A stretch of 40,046 nt of DNA from Clostridia bacterium (lineage in GTDB: Bacteria; Bacillota_A; Clostridia; Oscillospirales; CAG-272): the NCBI GenBank assembly GCA_017936125.1, contig JAGBGE010000009.1, positions 1 to 40,046 of the forward strand, given 5' to 3'. The notes under the pieces were generated by a model that saw nothing but the letters and a program-made list of their open reading frames with translations, did no database searches and was not told the origin of the DNA. Of this stretch, positions 1 through 5,474 are shown one piece after another (position 1 is the stretch's first letter; every line of letters begins with the position of its first letter). The translations under genes and the position numbers were made by a program.

Positions 1-1
1 G

Positions 2-229
2 GCTGGTTTGATAGTTGGACTCAGCCTGCTACCTCTTTTGATTGCAACTCCGTTTGCAATTAAAATTGAGCAAAAGGCTGGATACTATGAATGCTCTAAA
101 TGCGGACACAGATATATTCCTCGATACAGCAATGTGTTTTTTGCTATGCACATAAACAGAACAAGGTATATGCGTTGCCCTAAGTGCGGTAAAATATCTT
201 GGCAAAATAAAGTAATAAGCAAAGAGTAA
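2..229 (+). CDS. C-terminal fragment of a zinc-ribbon membrane protein
   Basis: The reading frame is open to the left edge, so this is the 3' end of a longer gene; the TTG at 8 need not be a start. The visible part begins with a hydrophobic stretch that looks like a membrane segment, followed by two CxxC pairs (ECSKCG and RCPKCG) about 30 residues apart, the layout of a treble-clef or zinc-ribbon fold. I recall similar zinc-ribbon tails on DUF1648/SdpI-like membrane proteins, but with the body of the protein missing I cannot assign it. It ends 10 bases before the CPBP protease gene and is probably co-transcribed with it. Confidence 0.6.
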   Translation, partial: AGLIVGLSLLPLLIATPFAIKIEQKAGYYECSKCGHRYIPRYSNVFFAMHINRTRYMRCPKCGKISWQNKVISKE

Positions 230-239
230 GAGGTGGCAA

Positions 240-1022
240 ATGATAAGAATTATAAAAACTTATTGGAAAACATTGTTATTCTTTGCTGTGATAGGACTTT
301 TTGGCGGCTTCTTCACAGGAATATATATGTTGGATAGCTATCCTGCAGATATTAAGCAGCAGCTACTTGACGAACTGAATGCTGCCGGACTCGGTCAAGC
401 TCCCGCTGATATTCTTATGGGGGTCATTACAGCAATCCAATCTGCCGGTTATGGCATTGTGTTGGGGGCTATCGGTATTTGGCTTGGTAAGAAGACAGGA
501 CTTTGGAAAGACGAAAAAACCATAACCAAAAAGCCTTTGGTGGCTTCCCTTATCGTTGCTGTTATTGGCGGTCTTGCAATGATTTTATCTGATATGCTGT
601 TCTTTGGCAATTATTCAGATGCAATTATGGATTCCTATGCAGTAAAACCAACGATTACATATCTGCTGGCAACCGTGACATATGGTGCGATTATAGAAGA
701 AGTGTTGCTGAGGCTTTTCTGGTTGTCACTAATTGCATTTGTTCTTCATAAATTGTTCGGAAATAAGCATGATAAGCCGACGGTTGCAATTTTAGTTGTG
801 GCGAATATGATTGCAGCGCTTTTGTTTGCTGCAGGACACCTACCTGCAACCGCACAGCTATTTGGGCTGACACCAGTGATAATCGTTAGATGCTTCTTGT
901 TGAATGGCGGCTTGGGTTTGCTATTTGGCTGGTTATACAGAAAATACGGCTTGCGTTATTCAATGATAGCTCACGGTGGTTGCCACATCGTATCTAAATT
1001 TATTTGGATTTTATTTATATAA
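240..1022 (+). CDS. CPBP family intramembrane metalloprotease
   Basis: A 260-residue, strongly hydrophobic protein with about six to eight predicted membrane segments. It carries the CPBP (Abi/Rce1-like) signature: a paired glutamate motif EEVLLR at residues 153-158, a conserved histidine in AAGHLP (H200), and a C-terminal histidine in the AHGGCH segment (H245/H249). Family members are intramembrane glutamic endopeptidases used in CaaX-type processing and in bacteriocin maturation or self-immunity; the substrate here is unknown. The ATG is preceded by an AGGTGG ribosome binding site. It follows a truncated zinc-ribbon membrane protein by 10 bases, so the two probably form one operon. Confidence 0.88.
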   Translation: MIRIIKTYWKTLLFFAVIGLFGGFFTGIYMLDSYPADIKQQLLDELNAAGLGQAPADILMGVITAIQSAGYGIVLGAIGIWLGKKTGLWKDEKTITKKPLVASLIVAVIGGLAMILSDMLFFGNYSDAIMDSYAVKPTITYLLATVTYGAIIEEVLLRLFWLSLIAFVLHKLFGNKHDKPTVAILVVANMIAALLFAAGHLPATAQLFGLTPVIIVRCFLLNGGLGLLFGWLYRKYGLRYSMIAHGGCHIVSKFIWILFI

Positions 1023-1044
1023 ATTCCAATTTATCGAACTAAAA

Positions 1045-1076
1045 TAGGTGCAAACCGTTGTAAGAAAATGCACCTA
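1045..1076. repeat. 8-bp inverted repeat in intergenic region 1023-1345
   Basis: TAGGTGCA at 1045-1052 pairs perfectly with TGCACCTA at 1069-1076 across a 16-base loop, and a further GCACC half follows near 1091. There is no T-tract, so it is not an obvious terminator. The rest of 1023-1345 is AT-rich and shows only the two terminator-like hairpins listed next. Confidence 0.4.
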
Positions 1077-1140
1077 TAACTCTAAAATTTGCACCCATTA
1101 TAAAATTGTATCAAAATTTTTGATTACTCACAAGTGAAAT

Positions 1141-1168
1141 GGCAGAGTCCTTGTGGCTCTGCCGTTTT
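1141..1168 (+). terminator. Rho-independent terminator-like hairpin
   Basis: GGCAGAG and CTCTGCC form a 7-bp stem with a 9-base loop, followed by GTTTTGCTTT. It lies about 120 bases after the CPBP gene on the same strand and is the best candidate for ending that transcript. Confidence 0.55.
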
Positions 1169-1285
1169 GCTTTGGTATGGGCGACGAGCTTTTGGTGAGA
1201 AGAAGTTAATTTGTAGGTTTTGACTATTAAACTTTACATATAACAGCTTTTGGTCGAAAATTTTTCCGGCGTGGTAAAATAAAAA

Positions 1286-1330
1286 GACGCGTGTGACTTC
1301 CCATTCTTTGCGGAAATTACACGCGCTTTT
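1286..1330. terminator. Bidirectional terminator between convergent units
   Basis: CGCGTGT (1288-1294) pairs with ACACGCG (1319-1325), extended inward by TTCC/GGAA. A-rich sequence precedes and T-rich sequence follows, so the hairpin reads as a terminator on both strands. It sits just after the stop of the minus-strand Xre gene. Confidence 0.75.
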
Positions 1331-1345
1331 TATATGAAGAAATGA

Positions 1346-1543
1346 CTAGTGATATTCATAGAATAAATCATTGGGTGTGCATTCCAAGATGTCGCAGAGA
1401 TTTTTAAGCGTTTCAAACTTTATTCCCTTGGTTTCGTTGTTTACTATCTTATTAAAATTCTGATAGCTAAGGCCAAGCTGAATGTATAACCAATATTTCG
1501 TCTTGCCCTTCTCCGCTAATATATCCAATACTCGAAGCTTCAT
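1346..1543 (-). CDS. Xre/Cro-CI family small transcriptional regulator
   Basis: A 65-residue protein consisting almost only of a helix-turn-helix of the Cro/C1 type: an N-terminal helix, a recognition region around YIQLGLSYQNFNKIVN, and the family's closing segment LKNLCDILECTPNDLF. Such single-domain proteins bind palindromic operators as dimers. A GAGGTGA ribosome binding site lies just upstream of the ATG. Two nearly identical 16-bp palindromes lie 11 and 66 bases upstream of the start, which suggests autoregulation and control of the rightward promoter between them. The partner genes it controls are inferred, not shown. Confidence 0.9.
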   Translation of the reverse strand: MKLRVLDILAEKGKTKYWLYIQLGLSYQNFNKIVNNETKGIKFETLKNLCDILECTPNDLFYEYH

Positions 1544-1553
1544 AACTCACCTC

Positions 1554-1624
1554 TACATTATATAATGCATCAATTATATAATAAAAAAGTACTTGACAAA
1601 TAGACCTGTACATTATATAATGTA
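1554..1624. promoter_or_regulatory. Paired palindromic operators, probable Xre binding sites
   Basis: The sequence TACATTATATAATGTA at 1609-1624 is a perfect 16-bp palindrome. TACATTATATAATGCA at 1554-1569 is the same with one base changed. Their centres are 55 bp apart. The right copy covers the -10 element of a perfect-consensus rightward promoter; the left copy lies in the leader of the divergent xre gene. This arrangement is typical of a small Cro/CI-like autoregulator, but binding is inferred. Confidence 0.65.
1593..1621 (+). promoter_or_regulatory. Consensus sigma-A promoter reading right
   Basis: TTGACA at 1593-1598, a 17-base spacer and TATAAT at 1616-1621 match the vegetative consensus exactly. 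Transcription would start near 1628. The next gene on this strand is the lipoprotein at 1923, so the promoter drives either that operon through a roughly 295-base leader or a short non-coding transcript ending at the hairpins near 1761-1810. Confidence 0.75.
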
Positions 1625-1627
1625 TAC

Positions 1628-1922
1628 ATAATATATTTTCAAACGCAAAAGCCAATGATTTATGCAAAATAAACAAAAAGTATAATATATTTTTTATTAT
1701 ATTACCAATTTACTTATAAATTTAATTATGATATAATTAATGTGGAATTAAGTATTTGCCAAAAGGGGGACCCCTTTTTGTATGATGTTGCACTACGTTT
1801 ACATCATACAAAAACAAACAATGTCGGCTTTAATTTGTTTTACCTAGCGCCGCAGGGACGCAAATGCGGTGTTGTAAAAAATATTATTTTATAGCAGGTA
1901 AAACCTGCAAGAAGGAGGAAAA
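1628..1922 (+). ncRNA. Structured 5' leader of the lipoprotein/GH3 operon
   Basis: This gene-free stretch holds a chain of inverted repeats. AAAAGGGG/CCCCTTTT at 1761-1778 is terminator-like. TGTATGATGT/ACATCATACA at 1779-1810 is a perfect 10-bp stem. AAAACAAA/TTTGTTTT (1811-1841) and CGCCGCA/TGCGGTG (1848-1871, with a G-T pair) follow, then GCAGGT-AAA-ACCTGC at 1894-1908 just before the GAAGGAGG ribosome binding site. A second possible promoter (TTTACT at 1709, TATAAT at 1732) lies inside. It resembles an attenuator or riboswitch-type leader but matches no class I can name. Confidence 0.45.
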
Positions 1923-4900
1923 ATGAAAAACCTTAAGATTATCGTAGCGCTTATGATGATTATCTGCGTTATGATATCGGCAGTTGCTTGCAACCTTATA
2001 AACAAGGAATGCGAGCACGTCGATGAAAATCTTGACCACAAGTGTGACCTTTGCTCCGAGGCAATGGGCGAGTGCGCCGATGCCGACAAGGATCACAAGT
2101 GTGACTACGGATGTGACAAGGCATTCGGTGCTCACGAGGCAGCAGACGGCTCTCACAGCTGTGCTTACTGCGGCGTGAAGCTTTCCGAATGTACTCCCGC
2201 GGCAGACGACGGTGATTGCACTACCGCGGTTCTCTGTACCGTTTGCGAGGAGGTATGCACTCCCGCGAAGTCTGCTCACGAGGCAGGCGCAGACGACGGT
2301 GACTGCACTACTGCTGTTAAGTGCGTAAACTGTGACCAGAACGCAGTTGCAGCCAAGGCACACGTAGCAGGTACTGACGACGGCGACTGTACTACTGCGG
2401 TTAAGTGTGTAAACTGCGATAAGAACGCAGTTGATGCAAAGCCCGCTCACGTAGCAGGTGCTGATGACGGCGACTGTACTACTGCTGTTAAGTGTGTAAA
2501 CTGCGACAAGAACGCGGTTGCGGCAAAGAGCCACAATTTCAGCGGTGAATGGCAGAAGGATGCAGACGGTCACTGGCATATTTGTCAGAATGAGGGCTGT
2601 AACGCGGCAGATACGAAGGTTGGACACACCTCGAGCGGCGCTGCGACAGAAACCGAAGCTGAAAAATGTACCGAATGTGATTACATAATCAATCACGAGC
2701 TCGGTCATGAGCATTCTTACGTAATTGCTAAATTTGATGAAAACAGCCACTGGCTCGAGTGCGTTTGCTCAGCTAAGTCGGGTGTGACTGCTCATACAGC
2801 AAATGAAGACGACGGCAACTGCACTACTGCGGTGACCTGTACGGGCTGTGAATATGTTATGAAGGCTGCCGAGACAGAGCATAAGGCAGGCGAAAAGAGC
2901 CACAACTGTGCTACATGCGGCACAAAGCTCAGCGAGTGCGCTGATGATGACAAGAACCACAAGTGCGACGTATGCGAAGCTGATATGGGTACACACGAAG
3001 CAGCAGACGGTAAGCACACCTGCGATTACTGCGGCCAGAAGGCAAGCGAGTGCGCAGACGATGACAAGAACCATAAGTGCGATGTGTGCGGCGCTGACGT
3101 AGGAACGCACGCGGCAGCAGACGGTAAGCATACCTGTGATTACTGCGGTCAGAAGGCAAGCGAATGCGCAGACGATGACAAGAATCATAAGTGTGACGTA
3201 TGCGGCGCCGATATGGGTAAGCACGAAATAGCAGAAGGCAAGCACACTTGCGATTATTGCGGCGCAAGAATGGCTAACTGCGTAGACGCTGACGCCAATA
3301 ACGAGTGTGACGTATGCGGCGTTACGGTATTTGCTTATGAGTACGGCATGAAGATCGAGGCTGAAAGCACTGATTTCGCAGGCGGCTCCAACGACGGCAA
3401 CTGCGTAGTGGAAAACGGTGCAACCGATCAGAACCTCGGTTATTGCAACGAATCTACCGTTATATCCTTCTCCGTTAACTCCGATGCAGCAAGAACCGTA
3501 GAACTCGGTATGTTTGCATCTCTGAAGATGGATGTTTCGGACTCTCCTTTCAAGAGAGACAGAATAAAGGTTACCGTAAACGGTGTTGCAGTAGATTTCG
3601 GTGATGAAACCTTCGAGGGAACGAACAGCGGAAATTATTATCAAGCAGAGTATTATAGGATAAACTCTATCGCGGAGATCAATCTCGTAAGCGGTACCAA
3701 CGATATAGTTATAACCTTGTCCGAGTACTTCAATCTCGACTTCTTCACACTTCTTGACCGCAATTACTTCGACGGCATGAAGATCGAGGCAGAGCTTAAC
3801 GAAAATAACGCTACACCTCAGGCAGCAGGTAGCGGATGGGTTCTTTCCAGCCTCAGCAACTCGAAATACGTTAAGTTCAAGGTTGTAAGCGACGGCGCGA
3901 GAAAGGCAACTCTCTTCGCAAACGCTCTGATCAGAGTAGACGCTACCAACTCGGCTAACGCGGCAGACCGCTTCACAGTTAAGGTTAACGGTGTTGCAGT
4001 AGACCTTTCCGGTATCAAGCTTAAAGGAGTAGCTCACGACGGCGCAGGCTGGTGGACAAAGGAGTATTCCACTACTATTTTAGGTATGATAAGCCTTGCT
4101 GACGGTGTGAACTACATAGAGATTATTCCTTCAAACGAAATGAATATCGACTACTTCGAGCTTAATCTTCCTTATACCTTCAATTATGAGAATAATATGA
4201 AGATTGAAGCAGAGAGCACCGATTTCGCAGGTGGCTCGAAGGACGGTAACTGCGTAGTGGAAGACGGCGCGACCGGTAAGAACCTCGGTTATACCAACAG
4301 CGATACAACCATCACCTTCCGCATCGACTCCGACGAGTCGAGAAGCGTTAATCTTCTTATGTATGCAACGCTCCGCATTTTCGACACCTTTACCGATCTG
4401 AAGAAGGATAGAATAACCCTCACCGTAAACGGTCAGGCGGTAGATTTCGGAGAAGAGGTATTCATAGGAACAGACAGCTCGAGTTATTATAGCGCTTCGA
4501 ATTATATAATCAACAATATTGCAAGAATCTCCTTGAATAAGGGTATTAACACTATCGTTGTAACTCTTTCCGAGTATTTAAATCTTGACTTCTTCGCACT
4601 TACCGAAATGGATTACAGAGACGGTATGATAGTTGAGGGCGAGCTCACCTGTAGCAACGCTACGCTTCAGGCAGCGGGCAGCGGATGGATTCTCTCCAGC
4701 CTCAGCAGCTCGAAGTATGCAAAGTTCGAGGTTGTCAGCGATGGCGCAAGAGACGTAGAGCTTCTCATAAATGCCTTGATCAGAGTAGACGACAGCAATT
4801 CCGCTAATGCGGCAGATCGCTTCACGGTAAAGGTAAACGGCGTTGAAATTGATCTTTCCTCCATTCTTCTTGTAGGTGTAACTCACGAGTCGAACGCAGG

Positions 4901-5450
4901 CTGGTGGACAAAGGCGTATACCAACAACTCGCTTGGAAAAATAAGCCTCGTTGACGGCGTGAACTATATTGAGGTTATTCCTTCGAACGAGATGAATATC
5001 GACTACTTCAAGCTTATTGACTATACCGAGCTTCCCGATATTATTCTTCAGGCTGAGGATGCCGTAAGCGAGAACGTTGCTCCCGAGCCTGCTGCTACCG
5101 GTACCGTAGTAGGTACGAGACTGGGCTCGAAGATGACCTTCACCTTCAATAGCAGTATTGCAAGAACTGCAAACTTCTATATCAACGCGGTTGCCGCTGT
5201 TTACGACGGTTTTCCTGCTAATGCTGACGGTCGTCTTTCCGTTGTGGTAAACGGCGAGGCTGTTGATATTTCCGGCGGCACGTTTGAGGGAATGGATAAT
5301 CCCAGCCAGTGGTGGAACAGCACCTATAACGATTGCCTTCTCGGTCAGATCGAGCTTGTACAGGGTGAGAACACCATTGAGGTAAGCATTATTACAACCG
5401 GCCTGTACGGTGAGATGAATATCGACTACTTTGCTATCAAAAGCGAATGA
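1923..5450 (+). CDS. Surface lipoprotein: Cys-rich repeats plus five CBM6/35-like domains
   Basis: A 1175-residue exported protein. It starts with a lipoprotein signal (hydrophobic core, then SAVAC with lipid-accepting C23). Residues about 29-475 are Cys/His-rich repeats with many CxxC and HKCDxCG units, probably small metal- or disulfide-stabilised modules. The rest is five beta-sandwich domains starting near residues 476, 619, 759, 902 and 1040. Each opens with (K/V)IEAE-like or ILQAED sequence, has a central VNG motif and ends with N(I/L)D(Y/F)F, as in CBM6/CBM35 carbohydrate-binding modules. Domains 1 and 3 resemble each other, as do 2 and 4, so an A-B pair was duplicated. No catalytic domain is visible. 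It is the first gene of an operon with a membrane GH3 24 bases downstream, so a glycan-capturing role is likely (inference). The ligand is unknown. Confidence 0.85.
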   Translation: MKNLKIIVALMMIICVMISAVACNLINKECEHVDENLDHKCDLCSEAMGECADADKDHKCDYGCDKAFGAHEAADGSHSCAYCGVKLSECTPAADDGDCTTAVLCTVCEEVCTPAKSAHEAGADDGDCTTAVKCVNCDQNAVAAKAHVAGTDDGDCTTAVKCVNCDKNAVDAKPAHVAGADDGDCTTAVKCVNCDKNAVAAKSHNFSGEWQKDADGHWHICQNEGCNAADTKVGHTSSGAATETEAEKCTECDYIINHELGHEHSYVIAKFDENSHWLECVCSAKSGVTAHTANEDDGNCTTAVTCTGCEYVMKAAETEHKAGEKSHNCATCGTKLSECADDDKNHKCDVCEADMGTHEAADGKHTCDYCGQKASECADDDKNHKCDVCGADVGTHAAADGKHTCDYCGQKASECADDDKNHKCDVCGADMGKHEIAEGKHTCDYCGARMANCVDADANNECDVCGVTVFAYEYGMKIEAESTDFAGGSNDGNCVVENGATDQNLGYCNESTVISFSVNSDAARTVELGMFASLKMDVSDSPFKRDRIKVTVNGVAVDFGDETFEGTNSGNYYQAEYYRINSIAEINLVSGTNDIVITLSEYFNLDFFTLLDRNYFDGMKIEAELNENNATPQAAGSGWVLSSLSNSKYVKFKVVSDGARKATLFANALIRVDATNSANAADRFTVKVNGVAVDLSGIKLKGVAHDGAGWWTKEYSTTILGMISLADGVNYIEIIPSNEMNIDYFELNLPYTFNYENNMKIEAESTDFAGGSKDGNCVVEDGATGKNLGYTNSDTTITFRIDSDESRSVNLLMYATLRIFDTFTDLKKDRITLTVNGQAVDFGEEVFIGTDSSSYYSASNYIINNIARISLNKGINTIVVTLSEYLNLDFFALTEMDYRDGMIVEGELTCSNATLQAAGSGWILSSLSSSKYAKFEVVSDGARDVELLINALIRVDDSNSANAADRFTVKVNGVEIDLSSILLVGVTHESNAGWWTKAYTNNSLGKISLVDGVNYIEVIPSNEMNIDYFKLIDYTELPDIILQAEDAVSENVAPEPAATGTVVGTRLGSKMTFTFNSSIARTANFYINAVAAVYDGFPANADGRLSVVVNGEAVDISGGTFEGMDNPSQWWNSTYNDCLLGQIELVQGENTIEVSIITTGLYGEMNIDYFAIKSE
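2205..2545 (+). repeat. Four tandem 84-87 bp coding repeats
   Basis: Units begin near 2205, 2292, 2376 and 2463, each encoding about 28-29 residues with the core DDGDC(T)TAV-C-xxC. The DNA of the last three units is nearly identical, which points to recent tandem duplication within the lipoprotein gene and possible length variation between strains. Confidence 0.85.
2934..3275 (+). repeat. Three tandem 114-bp coding repeats
   Basis: Units start at 2934, 3048 and 3162 at exact 114-base spacing. Each encodes 38 residues with the pattern ECADDDKNHKCDVC followed by HTCDYCG. The sequence around the Cys and His codons is almost unchanged between units. Confidence 0.85.
3348..5028 (+). repeat. Duplicated A-B pair of CBM-like domains
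   Basis: The two-domain block at 3348-4196 (A1-B1) is followed by a second block at 4197-5028 (A2-B2). Stretches of near-identical DNA remain, for example around the TDFAGGS and GWWTK codons. This is a duplication of a pair, not of single domains. Confidence 0.8.
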
Positions 5451-5474
5451 TAAAAGAATTATAAGGAGAAAATT

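Noticed and set aside
1847..1875. GGGACGCAAA resembling the core of a cyclic-di-GMP-I (GEMM) riboswitch
   Set aside because: The remaining conserved parts (GCAAACC, the tetraloop and its receptor) are absent; here the bases simply form the loop of a 7-bp hairpin.
2205..3275. Regularly spaced repeats that might suggest a CRISPR array
   Set aside because: The repeats are in frame within a coding region, contiguous without spacers, and encode Cys-rich units.
1884..4037. Cys/Val-rich minus-strand frames opposite the Cys-rich lipoprotein
   Set aside because: They are the complement of repeated codons and have no start signals; the plus-strand gene has signal peptide, lipobox and ribosome binding site.
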